Assembly (NCBI GenBank): GCA_013177795.1
Contig: JABLXY010000001.1
Coordinates: 682,001 to 746,000, forward strand
Length of the DNA stretch: 64,000 nucleotides
Direction of reading: 5' to 3'
Origin: Syntrophaceae bacterium
GTDB taxonomy: Bacteria; Desulfobacterota; Syntrophia; Syntrophales; UBA2192
Below, in pieces: positions 1 through 10,600 of this stretch (within the stretch, counting starts at the first letter, position 1; every line of letters begins with the position of its first letter). The notes under the pieces are model-generated. The model made no database searches. It had not been told where the DNA came from and worked only from the letters and a program-made list of their open reading frames with translations. The position numbers and the translations under genes were made by a program.

Positions 1-13
1 TCTCACCTTCTTG

Positions 14-484
14 TTACCGGTACCCCTCCGCGACCACCGGACCGAACCCCAGCCCCACGTCGACGGTCACGCTCGTCCGGTAATCTTCGCTCCGGCCCGT
101 GACCGTCGTGTCGTACCGCACGAGCACCCAGGGGGTCGAAGCCATGTCGAACCCTGCAGGCCCGCTGATCTGCATGGGGCCGGCGGCCGGGGGCACGGGC
201 TGCGTGATGCTCACGCGGCCGCGGGGCTCCAGCCCCGCCGCCAGCTCCGTCAGGGGACGGTCCGCCCTCACCGAGGCGCCGGGGTTTGCGGGGTCGAAAT
301 GGAGCACGAGCCAGTGGCTTGCCGCCTCGGCGGCGCTCATCGCCTTCTTTTCGCCGACGATCCTCGTACTGATCCGCAGGTCCTGGGTCGAGAGGTTCAG
401 GGCGATGATCCCCGCGGCCAGGAGCATGAGATTCGCCAGGATCGCCGCGATCAGGGCAAAGCCGCTTTCCCTCGTGATCGGCAT
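14..484 (-). CDS. pilX: PilX-type minor pilin (second set)
   Basis: A 156-residue minor pilin of the PilX type, expected to join the initiating tip complex of a type IV pilus with PilW and PilY1. The N-terminus has a short charged leader, a Gly-Phe prepilin cleavage site at residues 8-9 and a hydrophobic helix (about 9-30); like other PilX proteins it lacks the Glu found at position 5 of mature pilins. The segment ALNLSTQDLRISTRIVGEKK followed by AAEAASHWL matches the PilX copy at 13902-14369. It starts 16 bases after the pilW stop, with a GGGAGAAG ribosome site. It lies close to the left window edge, so the operon may continue. Confidence 0.85.
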   Translation of the reverse strand: MPITRESGFALIAAILANLMLLAAGIIALNLSTQDLRISTRIVGEKKAMSAAEAASHWLVLHFDPANPGASVRADRPLTELAAGLEPRGRVSITQPVPPAAGPMQISGPAGFDMASTPWVLVRYDTTVTGRSEDYRTSVTVDVGLGFGPVVAEGYR

Positions 485-500
485 GGTTTCTTCTCCCTCT

Positions 501-1217
501 TCAGAATCGGACCCCGTGGTTCTTCGGCACCACGCTTGTCGAAAAGGCCATGCGCCGCGGCTGGCCCGTCCGTGGATCGGCTTCGGCCGACTCCACGATC
601 AGGGCGATCTCGATGCGCCGGATCCGCGGGACCCCGTCAGGCAGGTTGACGACCTCGGCGCCCGTGCCGTCGTAGTAGCGAAACAGGGGCACCGCGCCGT
701 TGACCACCCGCAGGGTCCGTACGGCTGCATTCGAGGGGATGGGCCCCAGGAAGGGCTGCGCCCCTGAAGACGTCCGCCTCCCTGCCGAGCAGCGGATCGT
801 CTCGCGGGTGACCCTCGCCGTATTCTCGTCGTAGGCGTAGCGGATGATCTCGCTGGGCGAGCTTCCGCAGAGCCCGTCTGCGTCCAGGTCCGTCTCGATC
901 GTGATGGACGAGGCCGTGGCCTCCTGGATGCCCCGCCGGTCCTGATCCTTCGCCGGCTCGCAGCTGTCCGGGTCAACCCAGAGGCCCGCCGCATACAGGG
1001 GATTATAGGAAACCATCCGGAGCTCGGCGCCCATGACCTCCAGCGCGATCCGTGCGTCCTGGCCCGTGGAGACCCTGCGCTCGATCCCCGCGGCGGAGCG
1101 CTGTCCCGCCATCACCGCGGACAGGACCGCCGCCAGGATCACGAGCCCCACGGCCGCGGCCATGACGAGCTCCACGAGCGTAAACCCTCCGGGGGTCCTC
1201 CTTCGGCCGGTTTTCAT
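501..1217 (-). CDS. pilW: PilW-type minor pilin (second set)
   Basis: A 238-residue PilW-like pseudopilin. The start chosen is the ATG just upstream of a class III signal (Gly11-Phe12 cleavage, FTLVELVM, Glu at mature position 5), preceded by a GGGGAGGGG ribosome site; a longer upstream reading would run into the repeat tract. The C-terminal half (IRRIEIALIVESAEADPRTG, then STSVVPKNHG) matches the PilW copy at 14386-15111, so pilW-pilX exists twice in this operon. It lies between pilY1 and pilX, all on the minus strand. Expected role: priming complex at the pilus tip, inner membrane to periplasm. Confidence 0.88.
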   Translation of the reverse strand: MKTGRRRTPGGFTLVELVMAAAVGLVILAAVLSAVMAGQRSAAGIERRVSTGQDARIALEVMGAELRMVSYNPLYAAGLWVDPDSCEPAKDQDRRGIQEATASSITIETDLDADGLCGSSPSEIIRYAYDENTARVTRETIRCSAGRRTSSGAQPFLGPIPSNAAVRTLRVVNGAVPLFRYYDGTGAEVVNLPDGVPRIRRIEIALIVESAEADPRTGQPRRMAFSTSVVPKNHGVRF

Positions 1218-1245
1218 CCTGTCCCCTCCCCGGTTGTCTTCCCCC

Positions 1246-1290
1246 CTTACACTCTTAATCTCTTCCCTTCTCACCTTCTCACCCTCTATC
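1246..1290. repeat. Period-8 degenerate repeat tract
   Basis: On the minus strand this gap between pilY1 and pilW reads as about five units of a purine-rich octamer (consensus GARGNTNA). It lies just upstream of the pilW ribosome site. Related tracts occur near 1-18, 17375, 38860, 58691, 60336 and 63301. Confidence 0.6.
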
Positions 1291-4200
1291 GGATGCGCGC
1301 ATCACGCCATTGCAGGAGGTGCGTCCGGCTCTCTGGCCACTTCGGCGCGGGGACCCCTTTCCACGGCGCCGCCGACACGCCGGCGCCGCCGCTCACCCAC
1401 CCGAACATGGCGCCCTTCCCCGCCTCCGGCCCTTCGGAGATGAGCGGGCCGGAGGGAATCCCCCTGCCCAACGCCGCGCTCCTCTCCCCTCCCGCGAAGG
1501 CCCCGGCCCCGTCGAGGTAGGAGACGCCGTAGAGACGGGCATGACCCGTCTGCTCGCAGGGATCGCCCGCCCCGCTCTCCGGCGTGTAGGTCGTGAAATA
1601 CGCCACCCCGCCGAACACGGTCGGGGTGGCCAGGAGCTTCTCCCCCCTGCCGCCGAAGAGGATGTACCACCCGTCCCTGGTGTCCGCCGCGGTGAATCTC
1701 TGCGCCGCGCCGCTGATGTTCTGCAGGTCGGCCCGTGTCCGCGGCTCGGGGGCCCCGCGGTCCCGCACGCCGAAAAACCCGTCCCGTGACTCCCCCACGG
1801 CCAGGGGCTCGAGCCTGTCGCCGGTACCCCAGTAGACCCAGAGATTCCCCCCGGCATCCCTCGCCACGGCAGGGGCAAAGTAGACCGGGCCGGTCAGGCC
1901 GTCCCCCCGGAAGAACAGGGACCCTTTCCAGTCGGCCGTGGTGCAGGCATCCCCGTCGGAGGCCCTGCAGAACGTGAAGCGCCAGATGTTGCCCCCCAGG
2001 TCCCCGATGTAGGCCCTGTCGGCAAACCCGTCCATGTCCGAATCGACCACGGCCGCCGTTGCCGGAAGAGGGTCCGTCATGAGACTGCCCCCGGGGGATT
2101 GCCGGTTGAAGCTCCAGAGGATGTTTCCCGTGACGGCGTCGACGGCGAAAAATCCCTTCCCCCGGGCCTCGCAGTCGGCCGCGCCGCTGCACGGGGAGAG
2201 GCGATGCCCCCCGCCGATGAAGCCGACCCACTTCTCGTGGGGCCCGATACGGACCCTGCGGATCACCATGCGGCTCCAGGGGTCGCCCAGGTAGGGCGCC
2301 TGGGAGGGGGTGGGACGGATCCGCCAGGCGGCCTTCGGGTTGAGCGTGTCGGTGATGTCAAGGGCATGATAGCCGCAGTAGGCGGGTGACCCACCGCCCG
2401 GGAGGTAGTGGCCGCTGAAGCCCGAATCGCAGGACGCCGAGGCGCTCCAGAGTGTCCTCTCGCCCCCGCGTCCCAGCCCGACCACCAGCATCGTTTTCCA
2501 GTCTCCCGGCGATTTCACCCGCCCGTCGCCGGCCCCCGTCCAGACGTCCGCCACGGTGATCGGCCCGTCGACGTAGAACCGGTGCGCCAAGGCTGTCGGG
2601 TGCTCCCGGTGGGCGAGATCCTTGAGCCTCGGCAGGATATTCGGGGGGATGAAGCTCCAGGCCTCGGAGAGGTCCGAGGTCCGAAAGGCGTGCAGCTGCC
2701 CGTCGTTGGCGCCGGCCACGATCACCCGTTTCCCGTTGGCCGACGTGCGCCGGTTGGCGGCGCGGTAAGGCTCGAAGGACCTTCCCCTGTCCCTGGGGTC
2801 GGCAAAATACGCCGGGGGCGTGCTCACCGTGACGGGGTTCGAGTGAAAGATGTCGCCCAGCTTCCAGACGTTCCCCCGATGGTCCTTCTCCGGGTTGAAC
2901 GCCGGCTCGCCGCGGATGTAGCCGATCACTTCGTCGCGCCGCTGCTCGTCGCCCACCCCGAGATCCGCCGCCGAGAGATGCGCCGCGTCAAACGGGACAA
3001 GGGTGCCGCCCTTTAGCGTCAGGATCCTCCGGTCGGCCGCCGCTGTCGTCAGCAGAACGGCCGCAGCGTCTGCCGTCACGCCGCCCACGGACTCGTCCGA
3101 CAGGACCGCGTATTTCCGCAGCGAGCCGCGCCAGAAGGGGTCGGCGGGCGCAGGCTGGAAGGAAGCCGCGAACAGATGGTTCTCCTCCGCTGTCCGCGCC
3201 GTGGCCACCGAGGGGGCGGCAAAGGCATAGACGGCGTCGCGGATCGCGGTGAGGGCCGTCCGCAGGGCAGCCTCGAGCTCCGTCGAATTCGCGGAGAGGA
3301 AGGCGTAGCCGTCGAGCTCCAGCGCCCCGGGGTCGTTGGACGTCGCAAAGCACCGCCCGCCCGCTTCGCTGCAGGAGCCCGTCGTCGGTGACTCGGCGCA
3401 GGGGGCGGCCGTGATGGCGCCGATGTCCAGGCTCGACGGGCTGCCCCTCCGGGCGGCGAAGGGATTCTCCGTCCCGCCGTAATAGGCCATCCAGTTGAGC
3501 GTGCTCTTGAGGTGATCCGGCATGTTCCCGCCCATGCCGATCACGAAGACCCTGTATCCCCCGTCGCGCAGGGCCTTGATCTTGGCCACGGAGGCGCGCC
3601 TGCGCTTGTACTGGTCCCGCTGGTCTTCGGAGCCGTTTCCTCCGCAGTGCAGCGTGTCCTCCCCGTCGGTGAGGAGAAGGACGAACTTGGGCCGGCAGTT
3701 TCGATACGCGTCGGCCCTCCTGTGGCCGTCCAGGTAGGGTTTCACGGCCTCCATGCATTCCGCCAGGCCCGTGCCGCCCCCGACGCGCTGCCTTTCCATC
3801 GACCGGTCGGTCCAGAACAGGACGGTGTCCTCTCCCGCGTAGGCCGAGTCGATGCCCGCACAGCCTGCGCGCCCGCACCAGATCGAGGCGTAGGGCTGCC
3901 CGAGGTCCCGGTGCCGGCGGTTGCCGTTGCTGAACCGCCAGAAACCGAGGCGGACGTTGAGACCGGCCTCGTCACGGCCGTCGATCACCCCGTCGCGGTT
4001 GCTGTCGAGGATGCCGAAGATCGCCCGCTTCGCGATGAGGTAGCGGGCGCAATCCGTCGCAAAGCCGGGGCGGGGGGTCTCGTGAAAGATGTCGCCGGAG
4101 CACGAATCGTTTCCGAAGCGTCTCAGCGGCTCCTGGGCGCTGTCGGCCTCGCCCTTCGGGTTTAGGCGCATGCTGCCCGAGAGGTCGAGAACGATCAGGG

Positions 4201-4318
4201 CGTCGGGGGGAACGGCGGCGAAGAGCGCCTGATCGCCGGTGTTCTCGGCGAGGGCCGGGCCGAGGCAAACCAAGGCGCCCAGGAGGGCGGCAAGCGCGGC
4301 GCGCACGAAGCGGCACAT
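1286..4318 (-). CDS. pilY1: PilY1-like pilus tip adhesin, copy 1 (most divergent)
   Basis: A 1,010-residue PilY1/PilC-type protein. The start at 4318 has GGAGGT seven bases upstream and opens a signal peptide (MCRFVRAALAALLGALVCLG, cleaved near ALA-EN); two earlier in-frame ATGs lack this. A von Willebrand A-like fold follows, with an intact MIDAS motif (Asp45, Ser47, Ser49 in VLDLSGSM) and an EF-hand-like loop (DSNRDGVIDGRDE). The C-terminal half is the PilC-type beta-propeller, with a DSDMDGFAD calcium loop before YIGDLGG. Family role: tip protein, adhesin and calcium-dependent control of extension/retraction, plus surface sensing. It is the last of four pilY1 genes in transcription order and diverges from the others through most of its length. 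Confidence 0.9.
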   Translation of the reverse strand: MCRFVRAALAALLGALVCLGPALAENTGDQALFAAVPPDALIVLDLSGSMRLNPKGEADSAQEPLRRFGNDSCSGDIFHETPRPGFATDCARYLIAKRAIFGILDSNRDGVIDGRDEAGLNVRLGFWRFSNGNRRHRDLGQPYASIWCGRAGCAGIDSAYAGEDTVLFWTDRSMERQRVGGGTGLAECMEAVKPYLDGHRRADAYRNCRPKFVLLLTDGEDTLHCGGNGSEDQRDQYKRRRASVAKIKALRDGGYRVFVIGMGGNMPDHLKSTLNWMAYYGGTENPFAARRGSPSSLDIGAITAAPCAESPTTGSCSEAGGRCFATSNDPGALELDGYAFLSANSTELEAALRTALTAIRDAVYAFAAPSVATARTAEENHLFAASFQPAPADPFWRGSLRKYAVLSDESVGGVTADAAAVLLTTAAADRRILTLKGGTLVPFDAAHLSAADLGVGDEQRRDEVIGYIRGEPAFNPEKDHRGNVWKLGDIFHSNPVTVSTPPAYFADPRDRGRSFEPYRAANRRTSANGKRVIVAGANDGQLHAFRTSDLSEAWSFIPPNILPRLKDLAHREHPTALAHRFYVDGPITVADVWTGAGDGRVKSPGDWKTMLVVGLGRGGERTLWSASASCDSGFSGHYLPGGGSPAYCGYHALDITDTLNPKAAWRIRPTPSQAPYLGDPWSRMVIRRVRIGPHEKWVGFIGGGHRLSPCSGAADCEARGKGFFAVDAVTGNILWSFNRQSPGGSLMTDPLPATAAVVDSDMDGFADRAYIGDLGGNIWRFTFCRASDGDACTTADWKGSLFFRGDGLTGPVYFAPAVARDAGGNLWVYWGTGDRLEPLAVGESRDGFFGVRDRGAPEPRTRADLQNISGAAQRFTAADTRDGWYILFGGRGEKLLATPTVFGGVAYFTTYTPESGAGDPCEQTGHARLYGVSYLDGAGAFAGGERSAALGRGIPSGPLISEGPEAGKGAMFGWVSGGAGVSAAPWKGVPAPKWPESRTHLLQWRDARIR

Positions 4319-4466
4319 GGCGGATACCTCCATCGACGCTCGGGCATCGAGCGCAGAGGTCCCCCGGAATGAACCCTGGACGCACATCCCGGCCTGCCGG
4401 TTGTCGGCTCGTTCCCGCCGTCCGCGCAATCCGAAGGAAAGGTTGTGTGAAGGAGGGAGGGCTGAG

Positions 4467-4493
4467 GGGCGGGACCGTTCTCGGGTCCCGCCC
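4467..4493. terminator. Perfect 10-bp stem between pilY1 copies 1 and 2
   Basis: GGGCGGGACC and GGTCCCGCCC flank a 7-base loop. There is no T-run on either side, so it may be a processing or pausing hairpin rather than a classical terminator. It lies in the 249-bp gap after pilY1 copy 2, where it could uncouple copies 2 to 4 from copy 1. Confidence 0.45.
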
Positions 4494-4567
4494 GAAGTCG
4501 GCTGGACTCTATCGTATCAGGCGGCAGGGGTCAAGCGGTTTCTCGACATCCGCCACCGGGACCGTTC

Positions 4568-7546
4568 TCACTGGAACCGCCGGTCTCGCCAGTGGATGAG
4601 GTTGGTCCTGTTGGCGATCGACGGCGGGTTCACGTTTGCGCGCATCGTGGTCGCCCCCGTGCCGGCGCCGCCGCTGACGGTCACGTAGAGGTCCGGCGTC
4701 TTGCTGTAGGGGTTTATGGACAGCACCGGCGCCGTGGGGATGCCCACGCCCAGGGTCATGCTCCTCGCATTGCCCGTGAGCGACCCGGCCCCCTCGATGA
4801 ACGAAACGGCGTAGAGTTTCGCCGAGCCGGCCTGGTCACAGGGATCGCCGCCGCTGCCCGCCGGCAGGTAGGTCGTGAAGTAGACGATACCTGCAAACAC
4901 GGAGGCCTCGGAGAGGCACTTCTCGCCCGCCCCGGCCAAGTTGATGTACCAGCCCCGCTTCGTGGCGTTGTCCGTGTAGGTCGAAGACGTGATGTTTTCG
5001 AGGTTGCCGATCTGGTAGGACCCGCTCTTCGTGGCATCCTTCACGGCGAAGAAACGGTCGGTGACGGTACCCACGACGATGGGCTCGGCCTTGTCGCCCG
5101 TGCCCCAGTAGACCCAGATGTTCCCGTTGGCGTCCTTGGCCACGGCGGGGGCGTCGTAGACGGACCCGATCCCGGCCTCCCGCGAAAAGAGCAGCGAGCC
5201 GCTCCAGTTGCCCGTCCCGCACGACGGCCCGTCGGCGGCCGAGCAGAACTTCATCCGCCAGATGTTGCCGCCCAAATCCCCGATGTAGGCCAGATCCACG
5301 AACCCGTCGTTGTCCGAATCCACGATCGCCGCCGTCCCCGGCAGGGCGTAGTTCATCGCGCTGTTGTCCGCCTTCGTGTAGCTCCACAGCACCGAGCCGT
5401 CCGTGAGGCTCACGACGAAGAACCCCTTGCCCCGAAGGTCGCAGCCGCCCCCCGTGCAGCTCGACAGGTTGTTGCCCCCGCCGATGAAGCCGACCCACTT
5501 CTCGTTGCCGTTGATTTTCACCCGGTGCACCATCATCTTGCTCCACGGGTCCCCGAGGTAGGGAGCCTGGGCCGCCGACGGGGCGATCCGCCACCGGTAG
5601 GCGGGACTGTACGTGTTCGTGATGTCCAGGGCATAGTAGCCGCAGTAGTGGGGGTAGCTCGACGAGTAGACGTTCTGGAAGTTCGCGTCGCAGGAGGCCG
5701 ACGCGCTCCAGAGGGTGCTCGTCCCGCCGCGGCCCTCGCCGAAGACCATCAGCGTCTTCCAGTCGCTGGCGGACTTCGCCGTCCCGTCGCCCGTCCCCAG
5801 CCACACGTCGGCCACCGAGATGGGCCCGTCGACGAAGTACTGGTGCGTCAGCCCCGTCGGGTGCGACTTGTGGGCGATGTCCTTGAGCTTTCCCAGGACG
5901 TTGGGCGGGATGAAGCTCCAGACCTCGGCCCCCGTGTCGGTCCGGAAAGCGTGGAGCTGGCCGTCGTTGGCGCCCGCCACGACGATCCGCTTGCCGTTGG
6001 CCGTCGTGCGGAGGTTCGTCGTCCGGAAGGTCGCGAAGGCCCCCGCGGAGTCACGGGCGTCCTTGAACCAGGCCGATGGTGTCCCGACGGTCACGGGGTT
6101 GGAGCGGAAGGTGTCGCCCAGCTTCCAGTTGTCCTTGTTGTACGTCGGCTCGCCCCGGATGAACCCCACGACCTCGTTGCGCCGCGTCGTGGTCGACACC
6201 CCCAGGTTGGCCGCCGTGATGTTCGTCGTGTTGAACGCCGTCAGCGCCCCCGACTTGTACGTGTAGATCGTCCGCGACGAGGCGTCCGTGCCCTGCAGCA
6301 CCTGCCCCGCATCCCACAGCGCCGACCCGATCGTCCCGTCCGTGTTGATCTGGTACTTCGTCACGTGCCCCAGCCAGAACGGGTCGCCGTTGATCGGCTG
6401 GAAGGCCGCCTCGTAGATGAAGTTCTCGTCGATCAGGCGCGACGAGGCCACCGAGGCCTGCGAGAAGGAGTACGTCGCCTCCCGGATCACGCTGATGGCC
6501 TGCCGGAAGGCCGCCTCGAGCTCCGTGGCGTTGTTGGCCAGGAAGGCGTAGCCCGACAGCTCCAGCGTCCCCGGGTCGTTCGAGGTCGCGTAGCACTCGT
6601 CCGTCGTCCCGCAGCCCGGGCCCGTCGTGGACGATGTCCCGCAGGTGGTGACCGCCCCCGGGTCGAAGGCCGTCGCGTCGCCCGCGTTTTCGACCAGCGG
6701 GTTGTCGGTTCCCCCGTAGTAGGCCATCCAGTTCAGGGTGTTCTTCAGGTGGTCGGGCATGTTGCTGCCCATGCCGATGACGAAGACCTTGTAGCCCGCG
6801 TCGGCCAGGGCCTTGGCCGCCAGCACCGACTCGCGGCGGCGCTTGTACTGGTCCGTCTGGGTCTCGTAGCCCGTGCCCCCGCAGTACATCGTGTCGGCCC
6901 CGTCGGAGACGAGGATGACGAACTTCTGCCGGCAGCTTTTGTAGGCATCGGCGGCCTTGTGGGCGTCGAGGTAGGTCTTGACGCCCTGCAGGCCCAGCAC
7001 CAGCGGTGTGGCCCCCACGACGTTGGAGTAGGTCATCCAGTAGTTGATGCTCAAGGTGTCGCCCGAGGTCTGGTTCACGGTGCAGGAGGTCGAGCTGCCG
7101 CAATAGAGGAGGGAGTACTTCGTCGCGATGTCGCGCAGCTTCACGTAGGTGCTGCCCTGGAACTTCCCGAGGCCGATCCGGATGTTGAGGCTCGTCTCGT
7201 CCTGGCCGTCGATGACGCCGCTCTTGTTGTCGTCGAGGATGCTGAACAGGGTCTTGCGGGCGATCTCGAAGCGCGAGCAGTAGGTCGTGTAGCCCGGCAC
7301 GCTCTGGTCATTGTAGAAGGGCCCCTCGCAGGCGGGGTTGCTGTACTCCTTGATGGGGTAATTGTACGCGTTGTGGTCTCCCGGGGGGTTCCACTTCATG
7401 CTGCCCGAGAGGTCGAGCACGATCATGGCATCGGGGGCGATCGACGTGAAGAGGCCCGTCTCGTCGGCCCGGCTCAGCGGGACCGGTCCGACGGACAGCG
7501 CAATCGCGGCACACAATGCGGAGAGAAGGACCGTTTTCTTTTTCAT
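4568..7546 (-). CDS. pilY1: PilY1-like pilus tip adhesin, copy 2
   Basis: A 992-residue PilY1-like protein. It starts at MKKKTVLLSALC (signal peptide, cleaved near SRA-DE) after an AGAGGT ribosome site. The MIDAS motif is intact (Asp45, Ser47, Ser49), an EF-hand-like loop DDNKSGVIDGQDE follows, and the propeller carries the DSDNDGFVD calcium loop before YIGDLGG. Its core (5201-6975) appears identical base for base to 8285-10059 in copy 3, while the two ends differ: the segment just after the MIDAS reads NAYNYPIKEY here and DWWNLPINTY in copy 3. Together with the shared core this suggests recent duplication or gene conversion, with the variable ends as the likely functional difference. Confidence 0.9.
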   Translation of the reverse strand: MKKKTVLLSALCAAIALSVGPVPLSRADETGLFTSIAPDAMIVLDLSGSMKWNPPGDHNAYNYPIKEYSNPACEGPFYNDQSVPGYTTYCSRFEIARKTLFSILDDNKSGVIDGQDETSLNIRIGLGKFQGSTYVKLRDIATKYSLLYCGSSTSCTVNQTSGDTLSINYWMTYSNVVGATPLVLGLQGVKTYLDAHKAADAYKSCRQKFVILVSDGADTMYCGGTGYETQTDQYKRRRESVLAAKALADAGYKVFVIGMGSNMPDHLKNTLNWMAYYGGTDNPLVENAGDATAFDPGAVTTCGTSSTTGPGCGTTDECYATSNDPGTLELSGYAFLANNATELEAAFRQAISVIREATYSFSQASVASSRLIDENFIYEAAFQPINGDPFWLGHVTKYQINTDGTIGSALWDAGQVLQGTDASSRTIYTYKSGALTAFNTTNITAANLGVSTTTRRNEVVGFIRGEPTYNKDNWKLGDTFRSNPVTVGTPSAWFKDARDSAGAFATFRTTNLRTTANGKRIVVAGANDGQLHAFRTDTGAEVWSFIPPNVLGKLKDIAHKSHPTGLTHQYFVDGPISVADVWLGTGDGTAKSASDWKTLMVFGEGRGGTSTLWSASASCDANFQNVYSSSYPHYCGYYALDITNTYSPAYRWRIAPSAAQAPYLGDPWSKMMVHRVKINGNEKWVGFIGGGNNLSSCTGGGCDLRGKGFFVVSLTDGSVLWSYTKADNSAMNYALPGTAAIVDSDNDGFVDLAYIGDLGGNIWRMKFCSAADGPSCGTGNWSGSLLFSREAGIGSVYDAPAVAKDANGNIWVYWGTGDKAEPIVVGTVTDRFFAVKDATKSGSYQIGNLENITSSTYTDNATKRGWYINLAGAGEKCLSEASVFAGIVYFTTYLPAGSGGDPCDQAGSAKLYAVSFIEGAGSLTGNARSMTLGVGIPTAPVLSINPYSKTPDLYVTVSGGAGTGATTMRANVNPPSIANRTNLIHWRDRRFQ
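5201..6975 (-). repeat. Direct repeat unit A within pilY1 copy 2 (1,775 bp)
   Basis: It matches 8285-10059 at a constant offset of 3,084 bp. I found no mismatch: translations in two minus-strand frames and one plus-strand frame agree across it. Single mismatches at 5200/8284 and 6976/10060 mark the ends, and divergence grows outwards. Confidence 0.85.
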
Positions 7547-7651
7547 GGCTGCTGACCTCTTGGTTCTCGGTGAACGTTTCCTGCCTTGCCGGAGGGCCCA
7601 GTGCCCCTGCCTGCCATCCGCCGGCCCCGTCACGGTTTGTCTGTTGCTCCT

Positions 7652-10600
7652 CTACCGCACCCGCAAGTCACGCCAGTGGATGAGGTTGGTCCGGCTGGTC
7701 ATCGAGGGCGGGTTGACCGGCGCCCGGGCCGTCGTGGCGCCCACGCCCGACCCGCCGCTCACGGTCACGTACAGATCGGGGGTGGAACTGTAGGGGTTCA
7801 TGGAAAGCACGGGCGCCGTGGGGATGCCCACGCCCAGGGTGATGCTCCGGGCCCCGCCGGTCATGCTTCCCGCCCCCGAGATGTAGGAGACGCCGTAGAG
7901 CTTCGCGATCCCGGCAGCATTGCACGGGTCGCCACCCCCGCCGGCCGGGCTGTAGGTCGTGAAGTAGACCTGGCCGCCGAAGACGACGGCCTCGGCGAGG
8001 CACTTCTCGCCCGCCCCGGCCAGGTTCATGTACCAGCCGCGCTTGTTCGCATTGTCGGTGTATATGCTGCCGGTGATGTTCTCCAGGTCGCTGAGCCGGT
8101 AGGTCCCCGCCAAGGTCTTGTCCTTCACGGCAAAGAAGCGGTCGGTGCCGCCCCCCATGACGATGGGCTCGGCCTTGTCGCCCGTGCCCCAGTAGACCCA
8201 GATGTTCCCGTTGGCGTCCTTGGCCACGGCGGGGGCGTCGTAGACGGGACCGATCCCGGCCTCCCGCGAAAAGAGCAGCGAGCTGCTCCAGTTGCCCGTC
8301 CCGCACGACGGCCCGTCGGCGGCCGAGCAGAACTTCATCCGCCAGATGTTGCCGCCCAAATCCCCGATGTAGGCCAGATCCACGAACCCGTCGTTGTCCG
8401 AATCCACGATCGCCGCCGTCCCCGGCAGGGCGTAGTTCATCGCGCTGTTGTCCGCCTTCGTGTAGCTCCACAGCACCGAGCCGTCCGTGAGGCTCACGAC
8501 GAAGAACCCCTTGCCCCGAAGGTCGCAGCCGCCCCCCGTGCAGCTCGACAGGTTGTTGCCCCCGCCGATGAAGCCGACCCACTTCTCGTTGCCGTTGATT
8601 TTCACCCGGTGCACCATCATCTTGCTCCACGGGTCCCCGAGGTAGGGAGCCTGGGCCGCCGACGGGGCGATCCGCCACCGGTAGGCGGGACTGTACGTGT
8701 TCGTGATGTCCAGGGCATAGTAGCCGCAGTAGTGGGGGTAGCTCGACGAGTAGACGTTCTGGAAGTTCGCGTCGCAGGAGGCCGACGCGCTCCAGAGGGT
8801 GCTCGTCCCGCCGCGGCCCTCGCCGAAGACCATCAGCGTCTTCCAGTCGCTGGCGGACTTCGCCGTCCCGTCGCCCGTCCCCAGCCACACGTCGGCCACC
8901 GAGATGGGCCCGTCGACGAAGTACTGGTGCGTCAGCCCCGTCGGGTGCGACTTGTGGGCGATGTCCTTGAGCTTTCCCAGGACGTTGGGCGGGATGAAGC
9001 TCCAGACCTCGGCCCCCGTGTCGGTCCGGAAAGCGTGGAGCTGGCCGTCGTTGGCGCCCGCCACGACGATCCGCTTGCCGTTGGCCGTCGTGCGGAGGTT
9101 CGTCGTCCGGAAGGTCGCGAAGGCCCCCGCGGAGTCACGGGCGTCCTTGAACCAGGCCGATGGTGTCCCGACGGTCACGGGGTTGGAGCGGAAGGTGTCG
9201 CCCAGCTTCCAGTTGTCCTTGTTGTACGTCGGCTCGCCCCGGATGAACCCCACGACCTCGTTGCGCCGCGTCGTGGTCGACACCCCCAGGTTGGCCGCCG
9301 TGATGTTCGTCGTGTTGAACGCCGTCAGCGCCCCCGACTTGTACGTGTAGATCGTCCGCGACGAGGCGTCCGTGCCCTGCAGCACCTGCCCCGCATCCCA
9401 CAGCGCCGACCCGATCGTCCCGTCCGTGTTGATCTGGTACTTCGTCACGTGCCCCAGCCAGAACGGGTCGCCGTTGATCGGCTGGAAGGCCGCCTCGTAG
9501 ATGAAGTTCTCGTCGATCAGGCGCGACGAGGCCACCGAGGCCTGCGAGAAGGAGTACGTCGCCTCCCGGATCACGCTGATGGCCTGCCGGAAGGCCGCCT
9601 CGAGCTCCGTGGCGTTGTTGGCCAGGAAGGCGTAGCCCGACAGCTCCAGCGTCCCCGGGTCGTTCGAGGTCGCGTAGCACTCGTCCGTCGTCCCGCAGCC
9701 CGGGCCCGTCGTGGACGATGTCCCGCAGGTGGTGACCGCCCCCGGGTCGAAGGCCGTCGCGTCGCCCGCGTTTTCGACCAGCGGGTTGTCGGTTCCCCCG
9801 TAGTAGGCCATCCAGTTCAGGGTGTTCTTCAGGTGGTCGGGCATGTTGCTGCCCATGCCGATGACGAAGACCTTGTAGCCCGCGTCGGCCAGGGCCTTGG
9901 CCGCCAGCACCGACTCGCGGCGGCGCTTGTACTGGTCCGTCTGGGTCTCGTAGCCCGTGCCCCCGCAGTACATCGTGTCGGCCCCGTCGGAGACGAGGAT
10001 GACGAACTTCTGCCGGCAGCTTTTGTAGGCATCGGCGGCCTTGTGGGCGTCGAGGTAGGCCTTGACGCCCTGCAGGCCCAGCACGAGTGGTGTGGCCCCC
10101 ACGACGTTGGAGTAGGTCATCCAGTAGTTGATGCTCAAGGTGTCGCCCGAGGCCTGGTTCACGGTGCAGGATTGATTGCTGCCGCAGTAGAGGAGGGAGT
10201 ACTTTGTCGCGATGTCGCGCAGCTTCACGTAGGTGCTGCCCTGGAACTTCCCGAGGCCGATCCGGATGTTGAGGCTCGTCTCGTCGTCCTTGTCGATGGT
10301 GCCGCTGTGGTTGTCGTCGAGGATGTTGAACAGGGTCTTCCGGGCGATCTCGAAGCGCGAGCAGTAGGTCGTGTAGCCCGGCACGCTCTGGTCGTTGTAG
10401 AAGGGCCCCTCGCAGGCGGGGTTGCTGTAGGTGTTGATGGGCAAGTTCCACCAGTCATGGTCCCCCGGGGGGTTCCACTTCATGCTGCCCGACAGGTCGA
10501 GCACGATCATGGCGTCGGGTGCGATGGAGGTGAAAAGACCCGTTTCGTCCGTCAAGAGCTCCGCCGATGTGTCCGCAGGCGCCAGGGGGAACAGGACAAT

